NCBI RefSeq assembly: GCF_022605725.1
Contig: NC_065547.1
Span: forward strand, 19,385,167 to 19,449,166
DNA length: 64,000 bases
Source: Anthonomus grandis grandis
Lineage: Eukaryota; Arthropoda; Insecta; Coleoptera; Curculionidae
Reading direction: 5' to 3'
Part shown: positions 43,795 through 54,482 of the stretch, one piece after another
Position numbering within the stretch: the first letter of the stretch is position 1
Layout of the letters: every line of letters starts with the position of its first letter
The notes under the pieces: model-generated
The model's database searches: none
Seen by the model: only the letters and a program-made list of their open reading frames with translations
What the model was told of the DNA's origin: nothing
Translations under genes and position numbers: made by a program

Positions 43795-46540
43795 TTAATT
43801 CTCTTTTAAATTTCTTAACATCCGATACATGTCTAACACACAGAGGAACATGATTGTAAATTTTTTACTGATGTAAATTAATGAGTTTTTGGTAAGGGAA
43901 GACGTAGGAATAGGTAGGGGAACATCATTTACACGACGAGTCAAATGGCCAGTGTCAGAGGGTAGTTTGGGAATTTTGTGAATAAGAGCAGCTGTTTCTA
44001 AGATAAAGAGTGAAAAAAGAGTTAGGATTTTTTCAGAAATGAAGAGGGGTTTGCAAGAATCTCTTAACTTAGCAGAACACAGGTATCTTACTGCTTTTTT
44101 TTGAATAACAAAGATAATGTTAAGTAGCCCCTTATTGGTTAAACCCCAAAAAGGCAAGCCATACCGAATATAAGATTCAATAAGTGAAAAGTACACTGAA
44201 CGTGCAACCACCCCTCCCAGCTCTTGTTTTGCCATTCTTACTACGAAACATCCAGAAGATAATTTCCCAGCTAAATGTAAAATATGATCTTCAAACCGAA
44301 GGCGACCATCAATGGTAATTCCTAGGAACTTGCAGCACTCTTTATTCTGCAAGAGGGAATTTTCGTCAAACATCAGACCCTGAACATCGCACTTAAACCC
44401 CATAATAGACGTCTTTCTTACATTAAACACGAGCCTGTTGGAAGCACACCACCCTGATAAAATCTGAAGGTCTTCAAGGATACAAGTCTTAATATAGTCA
44501 GAATTTTTATGGCTCCATAGTATGGTGGTATCATCAGCAAACTGAACCACCTTGCCCTGCAGTTTCAATGAACTCAAGTCATCCACATACAGTAAAAATA
44601 ACAGTGGTCCCAACACTGAACCCTGGGGAACGCCGCATTTTAGGGATCTAGAAGCAGACAAACGCCCAGACACTGAAACCTTCTGAGTACGATTTGATAG
44701 ATAGGACTCAAGCCATCGCAATGCTACGCCTCTAAAACCATATTTATCGAGCTTAGATAACAGTATTCCATGATCCACACAGTCAAATGCTTTGGATAGA
44801 TCACAAAACACTGCCGCCGATGACTCTCCAGAATTCAAGGACACATAGACGCTCTCCAAAAAGCTAAAAACAGCATCATGAGTCCCTTTACCGGCTTGAA
44901 ATTCAAACTGATTTGCAGACAAAATGCCATTATGATGTAAAAAGGACAAAATTCTGCTTTTTGCAAGTTTTTCAACTATCTTAGAGAGGGTAGACAAAAT
45001 AGAAATGGGACGGAAATTACAAGGCTGATCCAACTCTCCACCCTTATGAAGAGGGATAACCACTGCCTCTTTTAAACATGAAGGAAAAATGCCATTATGT
45101 AAAGAATTGTTTATGGCAGAAACTAAAGCATTTAAGGCTGAATCAGGCAAAAAGAGTAACAACCTCGAAGATATCCCATCAGCTCCAGATGATTTATGGT
45201 TTTTTAGGCGTTTGATTTCATTTTTTACTTCGGTAAGTTCGACAGGATGAAAGAAAAATGAATGCTCAACCGACACTTGTTGAAGATAGTGTAAGGGATC
45301 AATGTTACTACGAATGCCCTTGAGCAAGATATTGGGTATATCACAATAATAGTCGTTTAAAATGTCAGGTCTTAACTCCGGTTCCGATACTTTTCTATGG
45401 CAATGTCTAAAATCATTAATAATCGACCAACACTCTCTTTGCCTATTTGATGACATATTTAAGCGATCCCTATAATAATTAGATTTTGCTGCTTTAATTG
45501 TCTTTCTGTACAGACTACGGTATTTCTGATGATATACAAGGATATTTTCATTTGTGGTATATTTGCACAATTTAGTCAAAAAACGGAGATTTTTAGCAGA
45601 AATTCTAAGGCCTCTTGTATGGTTTTCATTTCTTAGTTTTTAAGCCTCATTTTAGGAAAGCACTGATTGATCTTATCACACAGAACTTGAAAAAATTAAG
45701 TAAGTGGGTCAGAAGCCGTTTCAAGTGCATTCCAATTTACCGAAGCTGTAGCAGCAGAAAAAGCATTGAAATTTCTCCTGCTGAAAATTCTTCCCATATA
45801 ATGAGATGAAGATGATACAGTATTATATGGCATTTTAGCAAGAATAGCTTCGTGGTCGGAAATACCAGATGGGAGTACTGTGCATAAAACGTCATCAAAA
45901 TTTGTACAGAAATAGTCATTGTAGTTGCAGATGAAGAAGTTATTCGTGTGGGAGAAAGAACGTGCATTTTCAAGTCGTAAGAATTTAAAATACTTAAAAG
46001 AGAAGTACGTGGCAAGGTTTCATCAGTGTAGTTGATATTAAAGTCACCAGCCAATATAACCTTAGAGTGTAGGGACAACTGGGATAAAATAGAATCAAGT
46101 TTGTCCAGAAACATAGCAATATCTCCTGTAGGTGGCCTATAAACACAAAGAATATATAAATTAAAACGCTTACAAAAAGAAAGAGAGAATTCAAAAACAT
46201 TCTCTAACAGGAGATTATCATACTTATCAATATTACAAAAAATCGTTTCAATTGTTTGCCTAACCAAGATCATGGTTCCTCCATGTATAGATTATTGACG
46301 ACAAAAATTTGATATAGGAAGATAATCAGATATTAAAAAACATTCACTAGGCCTCAACCAGTGCTCAGTCAGAAGTACAATATCAGGAAAATTACATGTG
46401 TCCAGCAAAAGATGAAGCTCATCCATCTTGTTTCTTAGGGATTGTATATTAAGAATAAAGATACTTAAGTTTTTCGAAGAGCTAATTTCAATTTTACTAG
46501 TAGAATATGAACATGAATGAGATTCAACTTTCGTGGACAT
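43795..46540 (-). pseudogene. LINE ORF2: endonuclease and reverse transcriptase
   Basis: The endonuclease is in pieces at 46540-45737 (ILNIQSLRNKMDEL, VYRPPTGDIAMFL, ILAGDFNINY), interrupted by stops near 46290 and a shift near 45850. The RT is open at 45579-43795: AVVIPLHKGGELDQPCNFRP, FCDLSKAFDCVDH (motif A), GVPQGSVLGPLLF, QFADDTTILW (catalytic Asp pair), FLGITIDGRL. It lacks an RNase H domain, which fits the CR1/L2 group. It would nick the target and copy RNA in place. Confidence 0.9.
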
Positions 46541-46542
46541 GT

Positions 46543-47806
46543 CTATAAAAAAGAAGAATCCAATTCACGATCAGTAACTAGTTCAGACTCATTAATTTGA
46601 TGATTCAAAGACAATTTATTCGATGAAATATTAATTTTAAAATATTTGAAAATATGTGCATGTAATAATGATGCCAAGTCTGAACCAAAGTTACTGGCGT
46701 GATTAGACTCCAAAATCCTACACAGATTAATATTATTCTCATGAAAAGTACGATAAAGGGCCTTATTACTATTATAGATAACATTATGGTTTAAATAAGT
46801 ATAAGGGCTTGTCATCACTAAAGTGTTTGTATCAACATGATTTTAAATTAAATTTTTTAAAACATCAGATGAAGAACAAATTCCACTTAACATTACTATT
46901 AAAAAATCTTCTTTCGTAAAGTCCTTAACTAAATTTGATGCTGTCCTAATCACCTCACTGCTTGAACTGCCCGGCTTCAGGAAACACTGGACCTTGTAGT
47001 AAGCTTCAAACTTTAAACGTAAATGTTTTAGGAACACTCTGCTACAATTTCCACCAACAAAGAGAAGCCGAGGTCGACTATCGTCAGGTGTATTTGGCCT
47101 AGTTGGTAGCTGTGTTGGAGAATTAATAACAACAGATTTGGATATCTGTAACTGTTCCTTCAATGCACAAATGTCGGAATAACAGGTATCTTTTTCAACC
47201 TCCTTTCAACACCTTTACGGAGTCTAACATCTTCTTATTTAAATTAGTTAAGTCGTTTACGTCTTTTTGTAGCAAGTTTATTTCAGTCCTATAGGTTGAA
47301 GACTCATTTTCTAATGTTTTTATCGTTACTATTAAATTTTTATTTAGGATATTTAGCTCGCCCTTTTGTGAATTGAACTTAAGACTTGCCTTTTCACTCA
47401 CTTCCAGTAATGCCAACAATTCACCTTCTTTAATTTTTAAGTTTTCCAATTCAACTTTAAGCTCTTCATTCCGTTTATGCAGATTTTCCAGGGATGAGGT
47501 CTTCTTTTCGGCCTCCGACACTTCATCTTCAAAAACCATGCTGTTTCTTCTCATTCTCTCTATATGTCTATCCTTCTCTTTCAATTCTGTCAACAAATCA
47601 TAAATCTTTTGCTCATTAATTTTTCCTTCCTGATCTCTTTCATTAAAATCATCTTGACATCTTTGTGAGCATAAAATCCTATAGCCTCCCAGTTTTATGG
47701 CATCAGAATTTCTTTCCAGACAACTTGGGTGGAATATTGAAATACAAGAGATGCAGCAATAATTTGGAAAATCCCTCTTCTGACAACATTTGAAACTGCG
47801 GTTCAT
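46543..47806 (-). pseudogene. LINE ORF1: zinc finger, coiled coil, esterase-like
   Basis: 47806-47195 begins with a PHD-like Cys/His cluster (CCQKRDFPNYCCISCISIFH) and continues as a long coiled coil with heptad leucines. 47163-46843 contains PRLLFVGGNCSRVFL, recalling the SGNH-esterase-like domain of CR1-type ORF1 proteins. 46818-46543 reads as its C-terminal part (HENNINLCRI). Stops separate the three pieces. Confidence 0.7.
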
Positions 47807-48134
47807 TTTAGATTATAAGGCAATGTTATTAAATTGAAATAAATATTAAAACTGCAAGTAAACAGTAACTTGAACTTGAACCCAAAGCAGGAAACAAACG
47901 TACAACAAAACACACAATTGCACGTCCTAATCGTTAATGTTCAATTATTTCAAGTTAAGGTCAATGGTAGCCAGATAATTTAAATTTAGTCAAAACAGGA
48001 ACTGATTATAAAACAAAAACATTTACTGACGCAGGAACTTAACTAGTTTTTTTGGAAACACTTGTACCGCGAAAATATAGCACGTTAATGTAAACACGCA
48101 ACACTAGATCAAAACAATTTAAATTAAATCAAAA

Positions 48135-48241
48135 CAATTCATCATTTCGATATTTGGTTCACGAGCGTTTGGTTTGCCATGTCTTGAGAAATTTCAGAAG
48201 ATTTAAAGAAAGGCCAGTCCCAGGAACGTGTTTACTATACT
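48135..48241. repeat. Right terminal inverted repeat of the Maverick, outer part
   Basis: Complement of 20832-20864 and 20553-20622, joined here directly, without the 209 bp that separate them in the left copy. Ends ...ACTATACT. Confidence 0.85.
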
Positions 48242-48247
48242 AATAAC

Positions 48248-49259
48248 CCCAGTTGTTAAAAGCGCTACGCAACAATTTAATTGAATATAATTTTGTTTTG
48301 AGCGATGATTTAATTTGCTGGGATTATATTAAAAAATGTATGAACATGATATAAATTACCACACTCGTGGGGCACTCTTTTTAAAGGATTCGTTAAAAAT
48401 TTTCAATCCAATAGGAAAAACTATTACTTCTGCAATAAAATGTATTAATAGGTGGAAAATTACTATAAGGGGATTCTTAAAACTAGGAGAAATTGCAATA
48501 TCAGAAGTGAAATATTTATTGGCTAGACGATTCAATAAGGACTGCTTGAAAAATTTTTTTGGGACCATATAACAATAGAATGGTAACTGTTTTATTCCCA
48601 CGCCTATCCAGTTCATAAGATCGCTTCGAAAACTTTTTTGTATTAAAATAATACACTCGGGAAAAGAAAATTGTGAAGAGGATGAAGCGACAATTTTATT
48701 AAGAGTTTTAGGCCTTCTAGAAACAGAAATTGTACAAATTCAATCTTATGAAGAGAATAAAAAACCAGTGCAAAATATAATAATACCTAGAGACTACCGA
48801 GACGACAATTTACAAATAAATTTTAAAAGATACATTTGCGGTTATTTAATTAAAAAAAGTTTGTCAAAACATTGCTGTGAAATATATAAAACATGTGCTA
48901 ATACATGTAATAAACTGGCTGAAACTTTTTTACTTATGAGGAAGCATTTAAAACCTCGGAAGAAAATCTTTTTGGTAGCTTATATTAAGTTTTAATTAAC
49001 TACCTCATAGTAGTTTTGTTCAGTTTATTACAGATATGGATATATTTTTTCAGAAAAATCTTGAAAATCTTTGTATTGGAAAACATATTGTAAAAAAATT
49101 GGTTTTAATATTTTAAAATAATAATTTTGAGCATCCATATCAGAATTTTGATTATAATTATATATACTATTTATACGCTAGATTACGAATATACGATAGC
49201 ATAACATTTGCGAATAGAAATTTAAAACTACCAATAAAAAATAGAAAAGTTATTTCTTG
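48248..49259 (+). pseudogene. P-element (THAP9-like) transposase, right piece
   Basis: Begins directly beyond the Maverick: PQLLKALRNN...WDYIKK, a shift, MYEHDINYH. Then RRFNKDCLKNFFGTI (48522-48569, the P-type catalytic-region signature RR.N.D.LENFF), PTPIQFIRSLRKLF in a shifted frame, YICGYLIKKSLSKHCC (48826-48873), FFQKNLENLCIGKHIVKKL and a C-terminus YNYIYYLYARLRIYD. Inserted or deleted bases break it in at least four places. It resumes the sequence left off at 20552. Confidence 0.85.
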
Positions 49260-49816
49260 AAAAGTTAGTAGGGGAAGTCTTTTCTCCACAAATAAAAAAG
49301 CTAATCCTCTAATTTCAGGAGTGATGCATTTCGGCAAGTGTTCTTGCCATCATCAGACTCTAAAATATATTACAAACAGTTCAAAAACATATACGAACAT
49401 TTTTTTCTTGACAGGTGACAAAAATACAGATAAAATTATGAAATTGTAAAATACTTACTGAGTTACTTAACACATACACAAATTCTAAACAATAACAAAC
49501 AATACTTGAATGGTATATTGCACGACATCTAGTGAAGAGTTAAAATTATAACAAAATTGAACACTATGAGATTATCAGATTTCTACTGAGTACTGGGAGC
49601 GAGTGAGAGAGAACCATCAAACTGTAGTGTTATAGGGTGTGAATAAATAAACAAATAAATGTATGTTAATAAGTCAGATCAAATCAAATGTCAGTGTTAC
49701 TGTTAGGACCCAAGGAATTAAAGAAAGTCACTGTATATAAATGACACTAACCAGAAACTAAAATGTATTTATTTTTTAGTGACCGATAAGCTTCATAATA
49801 TTGAGCTCCTTACCCT
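49260..49816. repeat. 5' region of the Penelope-like element
   Basis: Contains TTTCGGCAAGTGTTCTTGCCATCATCAGAC (quoted in two parts: 49329 TTTCGGCAAGTGTTCTTGCC, then ATCATCAG), with a short inverted repeat (GGCAAG...CTTGCC). CATCATCAG motifs are common at the ends of Penelope-like and some other arthropod elements. No coding. Confidence 0.45.
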
Positions 49817-51700
49817 ATGAACTATATTGAAGACTTTGTAAACCGAGAGAGCGAGAAACATCGTACTGTATTAAACAAGAAACTCTATTGCTTAAAAGTA
49901 AAACCTTTAGACGACAGTGGCTACTCAGTTACATCTGATATAACTTCAAAAACTTCTCTACCTCAATTTCATCCCCGTTTTATAAATTTAAGTAACATAC
50001 GGCTTTCCAAAAACGATGAAGAAATATTAAATTTAGGACTTAAATTCAACTAGATCCATTCTGATAGACTAGCGGTGTCTGAGCAAACTCTGGTAGACTA
50101 TGAAAGAGTGTTGAAGTCCACCAACTTACCTAATCCAGATCTAGTTAGAGCTGACATCTCTTTGAAGGTTAACAAATTTCTAAATTCAAAAGGAATAAAT
50201 AAAAATCGTAAAAACTCCCCAGGTCAACTCATAAACAAACTCAATGATCTGAAAGTTAAAATCAATGAAAATGACCTTATTCTAACAAAAGCCGATAAGG
50301 GTAACTGCATTGTACTTATGCCCAGAACTGGATATTACAAAAAAGTCAGTGACTTTTTTAACAGTGCTGATTTTCAGATTTTGCCTTACAATCCTAATTC
50401 TAGATTTATTCTCCACCTGAAACAATGATTTAAAAGCTGTACAGCTACCTTCGATCATTTTTCTATTTCACCCTACAAACTCCTCCCAATGAATCCGGTT
50501 ACTCCACTTCTTTATTGTCTACCTAAAATACATAAATAAAGTTTTGTATTTTATATCTCACAGGATAGTTATCCTGTGAGATCCGTAGTTTTCTATATCG
50601 ATTCTCCCGCCTCAAAACTTTCCTCCTGGTTTACGTCTATTCTCCATCAAGTCACCAATTTCTCTAACCCACTCTCAATAAAAAACTCTATACGAAATTT
50701 TGGATTTAATAAAAACAGAAAGACTAACTAACTCATTTCTTGTTTCCTTCAATGTTTCTAACCTATTTCCAAGGATCCTACCAGAAGATTGTTTATTATA
50801 CAACCGAGAACTTCTCTTTTCACAAAGCAATCTACCTACTCATATCGTATTAGAAATTTGTTGTCTTATCGACAGTGTACTAAAGCAAAACTTCTCTCAA
50901 GTTGATAATAAATTATATTGTCAAAAGTCTGGTCTTGTAATAGATTCCAGCTTGTCACCTTTTCTGGCAGAAGTGTTTTTGTTTTTTCTTGAAAGAGAAA
51001 TCTCAAATTGCGAGATTTATAAAAAAACATATAAGATGTTGGTATAGGTACGTCGATGACATATTTACAGTTTTCACTGGTTCCACGGAGGACTTACTGG
51101 AATTTCAGGCATTTCTAAACTCTACCAATCCTTCTGTTCATTTCACTCTCGAACAGGAACAATCAGCCTTTCTAGAGGAGCAATCTACCTTTTTTAGACC
51201 TCTTAATTAAAAGAACAAACAACATAAAACTCGAATTTGAAATTTATAGAAACCATCCAGTTAATCAAAAGCTTTCCGCATTTAACTCACTTCTCCACCG
51301 TCTTTTTAATATCCCTCTTTCTCAAAAACATTTTAAAAAGGAACGGAATATAATTTTTTAAATAGCTCGGAACAATGTTTATCCTGACAAGATTATAAAT
51401 TCTCTTTATTTTGAACATCTTTACAAACATTTAAATAAGCCACATATATACAAAACCGATAGCGTGTACAGAAGCATATCATATTTTGGAAACATATCCC
51501 ATCAGGTTGCCAAGAGTTTGTCGAGAAACTCCCATGAGCGGTTGCGTGTTTTTTCAGGACTTCGAATAATTTGTCTAAATCTCTAGTCAACACCAAAGAT
51601 AAAATTCCCGTCACACACAGATCTGGTGTTTACAAACTAAAATTTACAGAGCTTTGATGATGCTTTATAAGCAAAACATTTAACTTTCGAGACATATATA
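49817..51700 (+). pseudogene. Penelope-like retroelement RT, start of GIY-YIG
   Basis: Frames in order: an N-terminal helical region (49817-50428) ending in LTKADKGNCIVLM, LLYCLPKIHK (about 50510), SFNVSNLFPRILPEDCL (50730), an SLSPFLAEVF block (about 50955), RYVDDIFTVFTGS with the catalytic YVDD (51045-51080), and after that KLSAFNSLLHRL, SYFGNISHQVAKSL and GVYKLKF at about 51630, the expected entry into a GIY-YIG endonuclease. The rest of the endonuclease is missing. The RT fold is of the telomerase-related Penelope type. Several stops. Confidence 0.85.
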
Positions 51701-52149
51701 AAGGATGTTTTGAGACCGAGACTTGGGATTTTTCTCTACGTAAAGTAATACATACTGTTTCCATGCGAATAAATGGTAACAAGGTGTCAACAATCAAATA
51801 TACCTGTTATAAAAACTATGAAAAAACATGTTTGAATATACTCAATTGACTCAAAACAGTTGCAAATTTATTAATAATTAAATTAAATATAAATATTAAT
51901 TAGTATCAGGTATATGACATGGTATACAAAATATACTTAAAACTCTATCCAGACTTAAAAATAGAATAAAAAATAGGTGTTTTTGGTTCACCGTGTATAC
52001 ATGAATTCATTCGAACACACCCCTGAATTTTAAATGAATTTGTGTCAACCTGCGCGTCCTCATTGTATATTAAAACACTAAAAAAAATTGAAAGGAGGTC
52101 CCTTCTGTCTTTCAACCCCAAAAGGACCGGCCACCTAATTCTGCACAAT
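51701..52149. other. No gene recognised
   Basis: AT-rich flank between the Penelope-like element and the piggyBac-like scrap; only short chance ORFs. Confidence 0.4.
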
Positions 52150-52306
52150 TTAGATTTACAGGAACCGAATGTGTTATATCTTTTGTTCCTAAGAAAAATC
52201 GTGAGGTATTGTTAGTGTCAGGTATGCATCATTCCATTACAATGGTTATTGGAAAGCTAGAGATGGTACGAGAGTTCGAGACACTATACCAGATTTTCTG
52301 GAATTT
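52150..52306 (+). pseudogene. Possible piggyBac transposase fragment
   Basis: One frame reads SFVPKKNREVLLVSGMHHS...KLEMVREFETLYQIF, which resembles the VPKKNK-V-LLSTMHH...KPEII-FYN segment of piggyBac transposases. Only about 50 codons, and the catalytic parts are not seen, so the call is tentative. Confidence 0.4.
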
Positions 52307-52870
52307 TAAATCGGTATAGAATAGTAAGCATCTTTTTAAGTCGATGGTTGCGACAAACCAGTCATTCTAAATTAATCTTAATAAAGATTTGATATCATTC
52401 GATTTAAAGTGAGGTGCTATTAAATACTACTACTTTTTTTGACCTATCTTTTTAAGCTCTGTGATATCACTTTAAAATTCTTCTTTTTCTTTTGAACTAT
52501 ATTTGTTATAAAATAGAGGAAACTGTTTTATTTGTACTTCCTTTAACAATGCGATTTTATAACCTTTAACACATTGCAAGGCAAAACGATTATTCGTAAA
52601 TACATCGCCAGTTTTCTAAAAACAGTTTGAGACCACCTGCCTGATGTAAATCATCCAAATCGCCCTCTAATATCTGCGCCGATGATGTTCTCTCGAGGGT
52701 TGTGTATTGGCCCCGGGCAGACTGTTTCGCTTCCCTGGTAGAGCGAATGGGGGGAAAAGAATTTAAAACCGGTTTTTTGGTTCTGTTTGTTTTTGTTTCG
52801 ACTAATAGCGTCGCGCCCCCACTTCTCTGTTTTAGAGGATTATGTTGGGTAAACCTCTTTATTATATTTC
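52307..52870. other. Unassigned spacer before the DIRS element
   Basis: No coding match. A GC-richer patch at 52660-52760 has no recognised identity. Confidence 0.4.
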
Positions 52871-53010
52871 ACATTTGGTTTCCAATATATAACACATTGT
52901 AGTATATCCACGTCAGTGCTCAGGTCCACAACGTTAAAAGAAAACTTTTTTGGCCGGCCCTGTATCTCCCTTTACCTGCGTTCCCTCCGTTCGGTCGTCT
53001 CTAGGCTTTG
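52871..53010 (+). repeat. Left inverted terminal repeat of DIRS
   Basis: Matches the complement of 57063-57202 almost base for base (shared TTTGGCCGGCCCTGTATCTC and CGTCTCTAGGCTTTG). Confidence 0.93.
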
Positions 53011-53052
53011 TTCACAGACGTTTATAATACGGCTCGCCCTCTCAAACTTAAA

Positions 53053-54328
53053 ATGCCGAAAAGAAAAAGTGACAAGCGCGTTTCTCGTCGGTCAAAAAAG
53101 TTACGAAAAGACAAGAAATATAAAAAAGTGTTAAAGAAGTTACTCAGCAAATTTTCGTCCAGTTCCTCGTCCGAAAGTAAGTTTTTCCTAATTTTTCCAT
53201 ATACTATTTAACTTTCAATTGTAAAGAAAAAACATCAAAAGCTAAGCGCAGCATGCAGTCACTTTACTCCATGTGGGTGACATAAGAAAATATTTGTACT
53301 GCTATCTGATGTGGCATAGAATATTTCGTGCTGACGCAGCGCACGCCGTCATTCGCCTTTTTTAATTTGTAGATAAGATAAAAATAACCGTGTCCTTATC
53401 GCTCGGTTTTTGTTTACATTGGTGGTCACATACTGCTCGTAAACATATTGGGGTTTTTTCATTCCAATTTATCGTTCTATAGGGAAGTCTCAAAAACAAT
53501 TGTAAGGCAAGAGATTCTTTGTTTTACAGGTGACTCAGAGTCGCCCTACTCGAGTAATTCCGTATCGGAATATTACGAATCCGATGACAGTCGCCCTTCT
53601 GTGGACTTCGCAGAAGCGAGCGGCTCCGTAGAAAAGCAAGCGGACCACCATATTAACGACCTCTTAGGCTCCAACCCGGAGGGGGAGGGAGCTCTCGGGC
53701 CGCCATTAAATGAGCACCTTATGACGCGGTGGTCCTCATACATCACCAAAGGTGTAGACAAAGAACAAGTAAAAGAGATTCATCAAAAATATCCAATCCC
53801 TTCCAATGGGGAATTACTACAAGCACCCCAACTTAACACAGAGGTATTGGTGTTATTGTCAAATGACCAAAAACCGACAGATCTATTTCTGGTTAAAGTA
53901 CAAAATTGCTTAGAGAAAGGACTAGTCGCCCTGGGACAAGTTCTGGGCGAATCCTTAGACAAACCAGAAAATACTGAAAACAATAAAATTTTAGCAGATG
54001 CGGCTAAGTTTTTTTCTGAGGGCATACATAGCCTCACAACGCATAGAACATTCTTAATGACATTTCAACCACTGCGAAAAAAGTGGCACAAGAGCTACCA
54101 CCTGGGAAATTTCTCTTTGGGAATGATTTCCAAGAGAAATGCAAGGTAGCTAAGGAAGTCGAAAGAAGCAGCAGGGAAATAAAAATTTTCGATAAACCTG
54201 CTCCTCCAAAAAACTACAAGCGCCAGCCTTACAAGCAGAGGAAGAAAGAACAGGGACAATTCTCCAGCAACCCCAGTTGGAGGAGACAACAGCCGAACCG
54301 GGAACGTCAATTTCGGAAAAACCCGTAG
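53053..54328 (+). pseudogene. gag: DIRS gag with one spliceosomal intron
   Basis: Exon 1 is 53053-53176 (MPKRKSDKRVSRRSKKLRKD, then a Ser run). The intron is 53177-53529: GTAAGT donor, TTTTACAG acceptor, 353 nt. Exon 2, from 53530, continues in frame (SES|DSESPYSSNSV) through a shell-like domain (LNEHLMTRWSSYI, ILADAAKFFSEGIH). A shift near 54075 moves the C-terminus (GKFLFGNDFQEK...PPKNYKRQPYKQ) to the frame ending at 54328. The basic, RS-like N-terminus and basic C-terminus suit an RNA-binding gag. Confidence 0.75.
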
Positions 54329-54482
54329 AATATACAGAGGTATGTAAACAGGCAGGCAGCTTGAAATATGCTATATCACAGTGGGTTAAATTAACAAACA
54401 GTACTTATATACTCAGTTGTATCACAGGGTATAAATTGCCATTAAAATGTAAACCCAAACAAACAAAATTCAATCAAAAATC

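Larger units (their letters stand above)
43463..48134 (-). mobile_element. CR1-type LINE inserted in the Maverick TIR
   Basis: Minus-strand non-LTR retrotransposon: 5' UTR (48134-47807), ORF1, ORF2 and a 3' tail of (CTTT)n repeats (complement at 43463-43486). Both borders are set by where the Maverick TIR match stops and resumes. About 197 bp of TIR is missing at the site, and no target duplication is visible. Confidence 0.85.
20553..48241. mobile_element. Maverick/Polinton virus-like DNA transposon with nested insertions
   Basis: Both ends carry the same sequence in opposite orientation: AGTATAGTAAACACGTTCCT at 20553 and its complement ending at 48241, giving the AG...CT ends typical of Polintons. 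The interior holds Polinton hallmark genes: DNA polymerase B, packaging ATPase, adenovirus-type protease, capsid proteins and a DUF8207-like protein. The element interrupts a P-element transposase frame. CCCAG flanks both sides (20547-20551 and 48248-48252), but six unmatched bases lie between the right end and its copy. Retrotransposons and DNA transposons make up about half of its length. Not functional. Confidence 0.88.

Noticed and set aside
48336..48616. Overlapping plus and minus ORFs of similar length at 48336-48616
   Set aside because: Only the plus strand carries the P-element signature RRFNKDCLKNFF; the minus ORF is its shadow.
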